Positions 8,656-17,093 of a stretch of 64,000 nucleotides of DNA are shown piece by piece. How positions within the stretch are numbered: the stretch's first letter is position 1; each line of letters starts with the position of its first letter. The stretch lies in contig NZ_REFV01000004.1 in the NCBI RefSeq assembly GCF_003688895.1, positions 124,001 to 188,000 on the forward strand. The letters are read 5' to 3'. This DNA comes from Dokdonia sinensis (GTDB lineage: Bacteria; Bacteroidota; Bacteroidia; Flavobacteriales; Flavobacteriaceae). The position numbers were made by a program, and so were the translations under genes. The notes under the pieces were generated by a model. It searched no databases and was not told the DNA's origin. It saw only the letters and a list, made by a program, of their open reading frames with translations.

Positions 8656-9459
8656 TCATAAATAAGAAGGACGAACTTGAATAAAAGCGGGAGTATTTAA
8701 TAGTTGCGCCGGCGTGTGACTCGTATAGCGTTTTATCTCCTTAATAAAATGGGACTGATCGTAATATCCATACTTTGCTACATAATGCTGCCAGTCACTA
8801 TTACGAGTTACATACAATTCTCGCACAGCGAGTTTATAGCGCTGTAAGGATTGAAAACGCTTAGGGGTAAGCCCTGTATCTCTTTTAAAATAGCGCTCTA
8901 TCGTGCTGTACGAATAATTTGTAGCTTCCATAATCGTACGAATGTCGAAGCTCGCACTTACCTCTTGTGCCATTTCTACAACAAAACCCTCAGCCTCTTT
9001 GTTATAATGTTGGAAGAACCAATCGTCTAGCGCAGTAGCGATTTCAATGTCATCAAGCGTTCTTAAATGCGCTATAAAATGGATGATTTCGAGACCAAAG
9101 AAGTACTCGACAGGAGCTACTGCATCGCGCATTAGGCTTTTTGCATCCTTCTGTACAAAAGGCATTAAGGAAGAAAGTGCACGAGATTTAAACTTGACAA
9201 TAATGCATTTTTTGAGCGATGACAAATCGATGTGCAATTGCTCTTGTATAAAACTGAACAACATACTCTGATCCGAGCGATACGTTTTACCCAAATACGT
9301 CATTGTAAAATGACCGTCTAAAACAATAATCATATCTGGTGTAACGCCAGGATATGCGTACATTAAGGGACTATTCATCGCGGTAATAGCGGCGTGATCT
9401 AAAACCCAATAATGGTCTATATGCTTTTGTATAGCTGCTATCGCAGGCTCGAAAATCAT
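8656..9459 (-). CDS. AraC family transcriptional regulator
   Basis: 267 residues. The last ~100 residues form the paired AraC helix-turn-helix: TIMEATNYSYSTIERYFKRDTG then YDQSHFIKEIKRYTSHTPAQ. The N-terminal ~150 residues resemble the small ligand-binding domain of Bacteroidetes AraC proteins of unknown ligand. It is divergent from the radical SAM gene, and the two promoters lie about 50 bases apart, so it may regulate that gene, itself or the downstream hydrolase (inference). Confidence 0.88.
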   Translation of the reverse strand: MIFEPAIAAIQKHIDHYWVLDHAAITAMNSPLMYAYPGVTPDMIIVLDGHFTMTYLGKTYRSDQSMLFSFIQEQLHIDLSSLKKCIIVKFKSRALSSLMPFVQKDAKSLMRDAVAPVEYFFGLEIIHFIAHLRTLDDIEIATALDDWFFQHYNKEAEGFVVEMAQEVSASFDIRTIMEATNYSYSTIERYFKRDTGLTPKRFQSLQRYKLAVRELYVTRNSDWQHYVAKYGYYDQSHFIKEIKRYTSHTPAQLLNTPAFIQVRPSYL

Positions 9460-9463
9460 AAAC

Positions 9464-9471
9464 CGAAACTA
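9464..9471 (-). promoter_or_regulatory. -7 promoter box for the AraC gene
   Basis: On the minus strand this reads TAGTTTCG, 7 of 8 to TAnnTTTG, just upstream of the AraC start. Confidence 0.35.
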
Positions 9472-9523
9472 GCAATAAAAAGGAAGCTCTCAAAAGAAAT
9501 TCTTATGCAATATGAGTTTAAGG

Positions 9524-9531
9524 TATCTTTG
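9524..9531 (+). promoter_or_regulatory. -7 promoter box for the radical SAM gene
   Basis: TATCTTTG matches TAnnTTTG exactly and lies 26 bases before the TTG start at 9557. This supports that start and argues against the short overlapping frame that begins at 9412. Confidence 0.55.
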
Positions 9532-9556
9532 CTATTCGCAACCCTATTTCTAGTTT

Positions 9557-11758
9557 TTGGAAGATATTTTACTCATAACGCCGCCCTTTACACAGCTTAA
9601 CACGCCTTATCCAGCGACGGCGTACATCAAAGGTTTTTTGAATACAAAAGGAGTTCCGAGTTTCCAGATGGATTTAGGGATTGAGGTGATTCTTGAGCTA
9701 TTTACAAGTGCTACGTTTACAGCGATTTTTGACGAAATAAAAAAGTCAAACATTGAACTCTCCCACAATGCTGCACGCATACTCGCTTTAAGCAAGCAGT
9801 ATACGCAACCTCTAGATCGTGTAATTGCTTTTTTACAAGGCAAAAATCCTACGTTTGCGCGTCAAATATGCACCGCTAATTTCCTACCGCGTGCCTCTCG
9901 TTTTGAGCAGCTGGATGATTTGAATTGGGCGTTTGGCGAGATGGGAATGCAGGACAAGGCAAAACATCTGGCGACCTTATATTTAGAAGATCTTTCAGAC
10001 TTTCTTGTGGAGTGTGTAGACCCACATTTTGGGTTTAGTCGGTATGCCGAAAAGCTGGGACAGAGTGCAAATAATTTTGACGAACTGTATGAGCGTCTGC
10101 AAGATGATCTAACCTATATAGACCAGATTACGATTGCTTTGTTGGAATTACGCTTTCGCGAAAGCGTACCCGAATTAAATTCAGGACGCGCACCCAAACT
10201 CGTTTTACTCTCAGTGCCATTTCCCGGAAATCTGTATAGCGCCTTCCGTTGTGGGCAATATATAAAAACGCATTTTCCGGATGTAAAAGTTGCGATGGGC
10301 GGTGGTTTCCCAAATACCGAATTACGGTCTATCACAGATGCTCGCGTATTTGAATTTGTTGATTACATCACTCTAGACGACGGCGAGTTGCCCGTAGAAC
10401 TTTTGATAGACGCAGTTGTTAATAAAAGCCCAGAACCAACTTATAAACGTACGTTTTTACTAGAAAATGGCGAGGTGGTTTATAAAAACGACACGCTAAA
10501 ACCAGAATATAAACAAGCCCAGCTAGGCACTCCAGACTATTCTGATTTGTTACTAGAAGAGTATATATCTGTCATTGAGATTGCAAACCCAATGCACAGC
10601 TTGTGGAGCGATGGTAGATGGAACAAACTCACGATGGCGCACGGTTGTTACTGGGGCAAGTGTACATTTTGTGATATCTCGCTAGATTATATTAAAATTT
10701 ATGAGCCTATTGCCGCGACGATTCTCGTAGATCGTATGGAGCAGCTGGTAGCGCAAACTGGCGAGACTGGTTTTCACTTTGTAGATGAAGCTGCACCTCC
10801 AGCACTTATGAAAGCTGTTGCCCTAGAAATACTCAAACGTGAACTCGTCGTAACTTGGTGGACAAACATTCGGTTTGAAAAAAACTTTACCGCAGATTTA
10901 TGCGTGCTCCTTAAAGCTTCTGGGTGTATTGCTGTTTCTGGCGGTCTGGAAGTAGCGTCAGATAGATTACTTAAACTTATAGATAAAGGAGTAACTGTGG
11001 CGCAAGTCGCTCAAGTTACTCGTAATTTTACTGCTGCTGGAATTATGGTGCACGCCTATTTAATGTATGGTTATCCCACGCAAACGGTACAAGAAACGGT
11101 AGATAGTCTGGAGATGGTACGCCAGTTGTTTGAGCTTGGGATTATACAATCTGGATTTTGGCATCAGTTTGCGCTTACCGCACATAGCCCTGTAGGTTTG
11201 GAACCAGAAGCTTATGGAATTACACCACATTATAATGAGATCTCGTTTGCAAATAACGACGTTGACTTTACAGACAGCACGGGAATAGACCACAGTGCTT
11301 TTAGTTATGGACTCAAGAAATCACTTTTTAATTATATGCACGGGATTGGTTTTGACTTATCCTTGCAAGAATGGTTTGATTTTGAAATTCCAGAAGCTAC
11401 TATACAGCAACATTATATAGAAGATTGTCTCAATGTGTCTGCAGAGCTCACTGTAAAACCTACTGCCAAAATCATTTGGTTAGGAACCACGCCTATAGTC
11501 GACTCATTTACGAAGAAAAAGAGAGCGATGTCCAGGCTTACCTTTCACGAAGTAGACGACGTGTTTGAAATCGTATTAGCACAAGAACAAGCCGATTGGC
11601 TCTTGGAAATATTACCAAGCTTACAACCTTCTAGCGGTAGAACGCAAACTTTTGCCACGATTAAAAAGGATTTTGAGTCTCGCTTTGAACATTTTGAACT
11701 GTTCTGGTTCTCAAAGCCTATGGGAACATTGCGGGAAAGTGGACTTTTAATCTTATAA
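9557..11758 (+). CDS. B12-binding-type radical SAM enzyme
   Basis: 733 residues from a TTG start. The N-terminus DILLITPPF is typical of B12-binding-domain radical SAM proteins, and a cobalamin-like Rossmann segment (VAMGGGFPNTE...) lies near residues 240-290, without a visible DxHxxG. The cluster-binding motif is C364-X4-C369-X2-C372 (HGCYWGKCTFCD), one residue longer than the usual CX3CX2C. SGGLEVASDRLL follows, as in the SAM-binding region. The substrate is unknown. One palindrome (10151-10166) is read as LRFRESV. The AraC gene is divergent and frnE follows. Confidence 0.85.
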   Translation: MEDILLITPPFTQLNTPYPATAYIKGFLNTKGVPSFQMDLGIEVILELFTSATFTAIFDEIKKSNIELSHNAARILALSKQYTQPLDRVIAFLQGKNPTFARQICTANFLPRASRFEQLDDLNWAFGEMGMQDKAKHLATLYLEDLSDFLVECVDPHFGFSRYAEKLGQSANNFDELYERLQDDLTYIDQITIALLELRFRESVPELNSGRAPKLVLLSVPFPGNLYSAFRCGQYIKTHFPDVKVAMGGGFPNTELRSITDARVFEFVDYITLDDGELPVELLIDAVVNKSPEPTYKRTFLLENGEVVYKNDTLKPEYKQAQLGTPDYSDLLLEEYISVIEIANPMHSLWSDGRWNKLTMAHGCYWGKCTFCDISLDYIKIYEPIAATILVDRMEQLVAQTGETGFHFVDEAAPPALMKAVALEILKRELVVTWWTNIRFEKNFTADLCVLLKASGCIAVSGGLEVASDRLLKLIDKGVTVAQVAQVTRNFTAAGIMVHAYLMYGYPTQTVQETVDSLEMVRQLFELGIIQSGFWHQFALTAHSPVGLEPEAYGITPHYNEISFANNDVDFTDSTGIDHSAFSYGLKKSLFNYMHGIGFDLSLQEWFDFEIPEATIQQHYIEDCLNVSAELTVKPTAKIIWLGTTPIVDSFTKKKRAMSRLTFHEVDDVFEIVLAQEQADWLLEILPSLQPSSGRTQTFATIKKDFESRFEHFELFWFSKPMGTLRESGLLIL
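10151..10166. repeat. Dispersed palindrome, exact copy, in CDS
   Basis: CGCTTTCGCGAAAGCG flanked by TA on both sides, read as RFRES near residue 200 of the radical SAM protein. Confidence 0.95.
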
Positions 11759-11790
11759 TCAGTCGTACAAAAGACTTCAAAAAAAATACT

Positions 11791-12501
11791 ATGGAACTAA
11801 AGAAAATGAATAGCCCAATTAAAATAGACATCGTCTCAGATGTGGCTTGTCCGTGGTGCTATGTAGGGAAACGTAGACTAGAAAAAGCATTAGAACTTTG
11901 GGATGGCACGCCTGTAACGGTAGAGTGGCATCCGTACCAATTAGATCCTACGATGCCAGCGGCTGGAAAAACGAGAGATACCTATCTCGTAGATAAATTT
12001 GGCAGCATTGACGGAATGAAAACAATGACTGACCGACTAGAAGAAGCTGGAAAAACAGTAGGCATCGATTTTAATTTTGGTAAAGACTGGCTGGCTGTAA
12101 ATACATTACCATTGCATAAAATGCTACTCGTAGCAGGTCAAGAAGGCTTTAAAGATGCATTAAAAGAGCGTTTTCTCAAGGCATATTTTGTGACCTTAGA
12201 GCCACTAAATGACGTTAAGGTTCTAGAACATATTGGAGCAGAATTTGGTTGGGATGCTGAAAAAGTACAAACTATAATCGAAGATCAAGAACTTGCTAAA
12301 GCCGTCCAGCAAGAGATCGCCCACTATCAAAAACTAGGAGTTACAGGAGTTCCATTTTTTATACTCAATAACAAATACGGTATAAGCGGTGCGCAGCCGC
12401 CAGAAGTGCTACTCGATGCGCTAAACCAACTTTCTAAAGAAATGGAAATGGAAGACAGTCCAACTGGCGAAGCTTGCGGTATAGACGATGAAAATTGTTA
12501 A
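11791..12501 (+). CDS. DsbA family oxidoreductase, FrnE-like
   Basis: 236 residues with thioredoxin-fold DsbA/FrnE layout: DIVSDVACPWCYVGKRR with active-site C20-P-W-C23, a helical insertion, then the cis-Pro loop GVTGVPFFILNNKYGISGAQ. No signal peptide, so it is cytosolic. FrnE proteins act as disulfide isomerases or oxidoreductases. An alternative ATG lies 15 bases downstream. It sits 32 bases after the radical SAM gene and 27 before the DUF2237 gene, likely one transcript. Confidence 0.88.
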   Translation: MELKKMNSPIKIDIVSDVACPWCYVGKRRLEKALELWDGTPVTVEWHPYQLDPTMPAAGKTRDTYLVDKFGSIDGMKTMTDRLEEAGKTVGIDFNFGKDWLAVNTLPLHKMLLVAGQEGFKDALKERFLKAYFVTLEPLNDVKVLEHIGAEFGWDAEKVQTIIEDQELAKAVQQEIAHYQKLGVTGVPFFILNNKYGISGAQPPEVLLDALNQLSKEMEMEDSPTGEACGIDDENC

Positions 12502-12528
12502 TCACTTTTAAATAAAAATTTTGCCTTT

Positions 12529-12891
12529 ATGAGCGATTATAAAAATGTTTTAGGAGAACCGCTTATTGCTTGCTGCACAGATCCTATGACCGGGTATTTT
12601 AGAGATGGATTATGCAGAACGATAGACCACGACCGTGGTACGCACGTCGTATGCGCAATAATGACCGAAGCGTTTCTTACCTACACGAAGAGTAAAGGTA
12701 ATGACCTCTCTACTCCCATCCCACACTGGAACTTTCCTGGTCTTAAACCTGGTGATGGTTGGTGTCTTTGCATTTCTCGCTGGCTAGAGGCAGAAAAAGC
12801 TGGAGTTGCTCCAAAAATAAAACTCGAAGCCACTGCAGCAGAAGCACTCAAATACACGTCACTAGACTTACTAAAAAGCTACGCATTATGA
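12529..12891 (+). CDS. DUF2237 family protein
   Basis: 120 residues. It carries the conserved DUF2237 pattern: GEPLIACCTDPMTGYFRDG, a central HVVCAIMTEAFLTYTKSKGNDLSTP and PGLKPGDGWCLCISRWLEA. Several cysteines (CC, C, CLC) could bind metal. The family is cytosolic and uncharacterised. Its TGA overlaps the ATG of the next gene (ATGA), so the lipoprotein methyltransferase is translationally coupled to it. Confidence 0.85.
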   Translation: MSDYKNVLGEPLIACCTDPMTGYFRDGLCRTIDHDRGTHVVCAIMTEAFLTYTKSKGNDLSTPIPHWNFPGLKPGDGWCLCISRWLEAEKAGVAPKIKLEATAAEALKYTSLDLLKSYAL

Positions 12892-13625
12892 AAAGAAAGC
12901 TAGTATATGTGATTGCAAGTCTTACGCTTTTTATTACAGCGTCCTGCAAAGGACAAACTGAAAGCACATCGCAAACAGAAGAAGCAGTATATACCTATAA
13001 ACGTGGAGACCCTAACGGCATAGGTAAATGGTACATGGGTCGGCAAATTGCGCACGTCATGGGCTTTCAAGGAATAAACTGGCTAGAACGGTCAGAGCGT
13101 GAAGAAGAAGAAAACACAGCTACACTTCTTAAAAACATGAATATACAACCTACCGATGTCATTGCAGACATAGGCGCAGGTTCTGGTTATCACGTCTTTA
13201 AAATGGCGCCAATAGCAAGCCGAGGAACGGTCTACGCAGTAGATATTCAAGATGAAATGGTACAAACCATCGTAGATCGAAAAGCAGCTGGCGAAATCGC
13301 TAATGTAGAGGCGATTCTAAGCACAGCAAAAGACGTCAGATTACCAGAAAACAGTATAGACAAAATCTTGATGGTAGACGTTTACCACGAGTTCGAATTC
13401 CCAATGGAGATGGTCGCGTCGATGAAAAAAGCACTAAAGCCCAATGGCAAAATCTTCCTTATAGAATATCGAGGCGAAGATCCTGATGTGCCTATAAAAG
13501 AAGTTCACAAAATGACTAAAGCCCAGGCAGTAAAAGAAATGAAAGTCGCTGGATTTAAGCTAGAGGAAAAAATAGACAACTTACCGTGGCAACATTGTAT
13601 GGTGTTTGTTAAGGAATTGCTCTAA
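12888..13625 (+). CDS. Class I SAM methyltransferase with lipoprotein signal
   Basis: 245 residues. I choose the ATG at 12888 (ATGA overlap with the upstream stop) over an earlier frame opening. It gives a strong lipoprotein signal, MKRKLVYVIASLTLFITASC with Cys20 as acylation site. The rest is a complete Rossmann methyltransferase: VIADIGAGSGYH (motif I), VYAVDIQ, then MVDVYHEF and GKIFLIEYR. An envelope-anchored SAM enzyme is odd because SAM is cytosolic. It may bind another ligand or a SAM leak. Confidence 0.85.
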   Translation: MKRKLVYVIASLTLFITASCKGQTESTSQTEEAVYTYKRGDPNGIGKWYMGRQIAHVMGFQGINWLERSEREEEENTATLLKNMNIQPTDVIADIGAGSGYHVFKMAPIASRGTVYAVDIQDEMVQTIVDRKAAGEIANVEAILSTAKDVRLPENSIDKILMVDVYHEFEFPMEMVASMKKALKPNGKIFLIEYRGEDPDVPIKEVHKMTKAQAVKEMKVAGFKLEEKIDNLPWQHCMVFVKELL

Positions 13626-13744
13626 AATTCCGGTGAAAAGCTCAACGCTTAACACTGTAAATGAGGTAATAATTCAATTCACTTTCTTTATTTTTATACT
13701 CCTAGTTAAGATACACCTATTTAAGAATCTACTCATCAGCATCT

Positions 13745-15451
13745 ATGTCTCAAAAATCAACTAAAATACCTAACGGCGTAATGCTCAACGCATATCCAGA
13801 TAGCATAGGTACAAAACTAAGTGATACTGTAGCTCTATTAAAAAGACCTGAATTCAAGGATGTTTTTTCTTTGTTTTATGCGCTCCCTACGTTTTTTAAT
13901 AGCGATCTGGATCGTGGTTTTTCAATCATAGATTATGACCTAAATAAAGATCTCGTCACACCAGAGGATCTAGAGACCTTAGAGGAACTTAATGTGATGC
14001 TCAAGTTTGACATTGTACTCAATCACCTTTCTGTGGGTTCGCCGCAATTTCAAGATATGCTTACGCACGGGGATGACTCTAAGTACAAGGATTTCTTCAT
14101 TAATTGGAATCAGTTTTGGGAAGGAAATGGCACTAAAAACGAGCAGGGCATCATCGTCCCAAAAAAGGAGTATCTCGATAAGCTCTTTATGCGCAAGCCC
14201 GGCCTCCCTATTCTCAATGTACTATTTCCCGATGGCAGCGAGCGCCCGTATTGGAATACATTCTATCAGCAGGTGACCTTCCACCCTATCCAGCAAAAAG
14301 ATTTAGAAGGTATTGATATTTCAGAAGATGACCGAGCGCATACTGTATCGCTGGTAAATGATGCGATTGGAGCTGGAGAAGAACTGTCTAGTATACGCTT
14401 TCGCGAAAGCGTACGACCACACAAAAAACACATACTCACCGTCGTAAATCAGAAACGCACCTACCTGGGCCAGATGGATGTAAATGCAAATTCTGAGCTT
14501 GTTTGGGATTTTTACGATGAGACGCTTAAGAAAGTGAGCGCGTTTGGCTGTAAAATATTACGTCTGGATGCTTTTGCTTATTTGCATAAGGAAGTTGGGA
14601 AGACTAACTTTTTTAATACGCCAGGCACTTGGGATCATCTCGAACGCATCAGAAAAATTGCCGAAAAATATGAGCTTGTTTTACTTCCAGAAATACACTC
14701 AGAATACGGTTTAGGATTGCACGACGAGGTAGCGAGTAAAGGCTACCAAATCTATGATTTTTTCTTCCCAGGATTAGTCATTCATACCCTAGAAACCGCG
14801 GATGCCACTGCGCTGGTCAAGTGGGCAAATGAAATAGTGACTAAAGTTTACAAGACCGTAAATATGCTAGGCTGTCACGACGGGATTCCCGTTCTAGATC
14901 TCAAAGGCGTTGAGAAAAACGGCGAGTATCATAAAGGGTTGCTTCAAGATGCTGAGATAGAAAATATCATCAATATCATTCTGGACCGTGGTGGTCGGGT
15001 CAAGAATATTTATGATCCCGAGGGAAATAAAATTTCTTATTATCAGGTAAATGCGACATTTTATAGTGCTCTGGGTGAAAACGATGACAAGTTACTTCTT
15101 GCGCGTGCGTTACAGCTCTTTATGCCTGGAATACCACAGATATGGTATCTTGATTTGTTTGCTGGAAAAAATGACTACGTCGCTGCAGATGCTGCTGGTA
15201 CTGGCGGTCACAAAGAAATAAACCGAACGACATTATCACAAGAGGATATAGAAGCAGGTTTGCAAAAAGAAGTTGTGCTTAGACAGCTAGAAATGTTGCG
15301 TCTACGCAATACACATCCGGCATTTAACGGGAAGCTCTCGGTGACAAATATCAATAAAGACTACCTTGAAATTTCGTGGAAAAACGGGGACGAAATTGCG
15401 CTACTCAAGGCAGATCTGAGTGATATGACTTTTGAAATTACTGTCTCATAA
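13745..15451 (+). CDS. GH13 family glucosyl phosphorylase, sucrose-phosphorylase-like
   Basis: 568 residues of TIM-barrel GH13 without signal peptide. Likely catalytic residues are nucleophile D275 (LRLDAFAY), acid/base E316 (LLPEIHS) and transition-state Asp D379 (GCHDGIP). The [15 protein letters not shown] segment and overall order fit subfamily GH13_18 (sucrose, glucosylglycerol or glucosylglycerate phosphorylase), which releases glucose-1-phosphate; I cannot tell which acceptor. A palindrome (14396-14411) is read as IRFRESVRP near residue 220, in the extra domain before the nucleophile strand. Confidence 0.85.
   Translation: MSQKSTKIPNGVMLNAYPDSIGTKLSDTVALLKRPEFKDVFSLFYALPTFFNSDLDRGFSIIDYDLNKDLVTPEDLETLEELNVMLKFDIVLNHLSVGSPQFQDMLTHGDDSKYKDFFINWNQFWEGNGTKNEQGIIVPKKEYLDKLFMRKPGLPILNVLFPDGSERPYWNTFYQQVTFHPIQQKDLEGIDISEDDRAHTVSLVNDAIGAGEELSSIRFRESVRPHKKHILTVVNQKRTYLGQMDVNANSELVWDFYDETLKKVSAFGCKILRLDAFAYLHKEVGKTNFFNTPGTWDHLERIRKIAEKYELVLLPEIHSEYGLGLHDEVASKGYQIYDFFFPGLVIHTLETADATALVKWANEIVTKVYKTVNMLGCHDGIPVLDLKGVEKNGEYHKGLLQDAEIENIINIILDRGGRVKNIYDPEGNKISYYQVNATFYSALGENDDKLLLARALQLFMPGIPQIWYLDLFAGKNDYVAADAAGTGGHKEINRTTLSQEDIEAGLQKEVVLRQLEMLRLRNTHPAFNGKLSVTNINKDYLEISWKNGDEIALLKADLSDMTFEITVS
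14396..14411. repeat. Dispersed palindrome, exact copy, in CDS
   Basis: CGCTTTCGCGAAAGCG with TA flanks, read as RFRES in the GH13 phosphorylase-like gene. Confidence 0.95.
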
Positions 15452-15512
15452 CTCAAATTTTACCATTTTCACCACGACGTATCATCTAACCTTTAGAAAC
15501 ATCATAAATCCG

Positions 15513-15520
15513 TATCTTCA
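15513..15520 (+). promoter_or_regulatory. Possible -7 box for the dienelactone hydrolase gene
   Basis: TATCTTCA, 6 of 8 to TAnnTTTG and 23 bases before the chosen ATG at 15543. It helps decide that start over upstream in-frame codons. Confidence 0.35.
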
Positions 15521-15542
15521 TAACTCATTAAATTTTGGAGAT

Positions 15543-16436
15543 ATGAAACCGCTCAAAAAAGAAGACATTGCTCAGGAGGTATTTGACCTATACGACGATT
15601 ATGCCCACAATAAAATAGACCGTAGGATATTTATGGAGCGTCTATCAGTTTTTGCTGTTGGCGCCGTTACTCTTCCTGCCCTAATGAGTTTTATGTCTCC
15701 AGATTATAAAACGACAACAACGGTATCTCAAACAGATCCCAGGATATCAAGTGAATATATTCACTTCGATTCTCCTAAAGGCGGTGGTTCGATTAAAGGT
15801 CTTTTATCCATTCCTAGAGAAAACCCTGGGAAGTTGCCCGGTGTTATTGTCGTTCACGAGAATAGAGGTCTCAACCCTTATATAGAAGATGTAGGAAGGC
15901 GAACTGCCGTAGCCGGTTTTATTTCGCTCGCACCAGATGCGCTATCTCCATTAGGAGGTTATCCAGGTAATGATGATGATGGGCGTACAATGCAACGCAA
16001 GCGCGACCGCCTTGAGATGCTGGAGGACCTTATTGCCGCCTACCACTACGTAAAAAATCACGAACAATGCAATGGTAATGTTGGTGTGGTGGGATTCTGT
16101 TTTGGCGGTTGGATTTCAAATATGATGGCCGTGTTGTTACCAGACTTGGGTGCTGCGGTTCCTTTTTATGGGAGACAACCAGAAGAAGATCAAGCTAGGG
16201 AAATCAAAGCCCCATTATTACTGCAATATGCTGGTTTAGATGAGCGCGTTAATGCAGGTTGGCCAGCTTATGAGAAAATCTTAAAAGCCGAAGACATAAC
16301 ACATACAGCACACTTTTATGGTGGCGTAAATCACGGTTTTCATAATAATACGACACCTCGATATGATGAAGAAGCAGCAACGTTAGCTTGGGAGCGAACG
16401 ATTGCTTTCTTTAATGAACATTTGACGGATTTTTAA
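15543..16436 (+). CDS. Dienelactone hydrolase family protein with Tat-like signal
   Basis: 297 residues. The start at 15543 follows a possible promoter and a GGAG-type ribosome site. Residues 27-50 ([19 protein letters not shown]) look like a twin-arginine signal after a short helical leader. The alpha/beta hydrolase domain has the dienelactone hydrolase triad: C186 (GFCFGG), D233 (GLDERVNAG) and H264 (GVNHGFHN). The enzyme probably acts on an ester or lactone in the periplasm; the substrate is unknown. Confidence 0.88.
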   Translation: MKPLKKEDIAQEVFDLYDDYAHNKIDRRIFMERLSVFAVGAVTLPALMSFMSPDYKTTTTVSQTDPRISSEYIHFDSPKGGGSIKGLLSIPRENPGKLPGVIVVHENRGLNPYIEDVGRRTAVAGFISLAPDALSPLGGYPGNDDDGRTMQRKRDRLEMLEDLIAAYHYVKNHEQCNGNVGVVGFCFGGWISNMMAVLLPDLGAAVPFYGRQPEEDQAREIKAPLLLQYAGLDERVNAGWPAYEKILKAEDITHTAHFYGGVNHGFHNNTTPRYDEEAATLAWERTIAFFNEHLTDF

Positions 16437-16454
16437 TTAAATATTTTCTAGGTG

Positions 16455-16470
16455 CGCTTTCGCGAAAGCG
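16455..16470. repeat. Dispersed palindrome, exact copy, intergenic
   Basis: CGCTTTCGCGAAAGCG 18 bases after the stop of the dienelactone hydrolase gene. Confidence 0.95.
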
Positions 16471-16529
16471 AATAACAACGTCCGTAATTCGGTTTATTAA
16501 AACGCTCTCTTGTCAAAATAAGATCTATA

Positions 16530-16985
16530 ATGAAACATCTTCTCCTCTTAATTACTTTCTTAACGATTACTGTAACATCATTGGCCCAAACCTTCACAGG
16601 TCCCAAAGATGATATAGACCAGATTCTCAAAAATATTGAAACCTTCTCAAGTCAAGTGATGGCAGGAGATTATGTTGCTGTAACAGCAAACTATACAACT
16701 GATGCAAAAATTTTTCCTAATAATCAAGATATTCTAGAGGGAACGGAGGCCATCAAAAACTACTGGAAACCTAGAAACGACAACAAAATCATTTATCACA
16801 AGGTAACACCCAGCGAAATCAAAATACTAGGTAACGAAGCCTATGATTATGGATATTACGAGGGAACTACCCGTCTAGCAGACGGTACAGAAACATCTTG
16901 GCGCGGAAAATATGTCATTACCTGGAAGAAAGTCGATCAAGCGTGGAAAATTTATCTAGACATTTGGAATAGTATAAAATCATAG
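16530..16985 (+). CDS. Exported SnoaL/DUF4440-like protein
   Basis: 151 residues. A Sec signal peptide (about residues 1-19, ending SLAQ) precedes an NTF2-like cone fold: DIDQILKNIETFSSQVMAGDYVAVTANYTTDAKIFP is the typical DUF4440 helix-then-strand opening, with WRGKYVITWKKVDQAWKIYLDIWN at the end. Such proteins bind small molecules or act as hydrolases or isomerases; the role here is unknown. A composite palindrome follows directly after the stop. Confidence 0.82.
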   Translation: MKHLLLLITFLTITVTSLAQTFTGPKDDIDQILKNIETFSSQVMAGDYVAVTANYTTDAKIFPNNQDILEGTEAIKNYWKPRNDNKIIYHKVTPSEIKILGNEAYDYGYYEGTTRLADGTETSWRGKYVITWKKVDQAWKIYLDIWNSIKS

Positions 16986-16988
16986 TTA

Positions 16989-17024
16989 CGCTCCTGCCTG
17001 CCGGCAGGCAGGTTCGCGAAAGCG
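16989..17024. repeat. Composite palindrome: core split by a second 20-bp palindrome
   Basis: CGCT (16989-16992), then the perfect 20-bp palindrome CCTGCCTGCCGGCAGGCAGG (16993-17012), then TTCGCGAAAGCG (17013-17024). Removing the 20 bp restores the exact 16-bp dispersed core. A short ATTACC hexamer run follows at 17028-17047. Confidence 0.9.
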
Positions 17025-17093
17025 GAAACCATTACCATTACCATTACCGAAACTTAATCACCAAAGAATTTGCAACATCAAAATACCACCAAA

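Noticed and set aside
9412-9600. Short frame MVYMLLYSCY... as a gene
   Set aside because: It overlaps the divergent AraC and radical SAM genes and the promoter box, and has no sensible composition.
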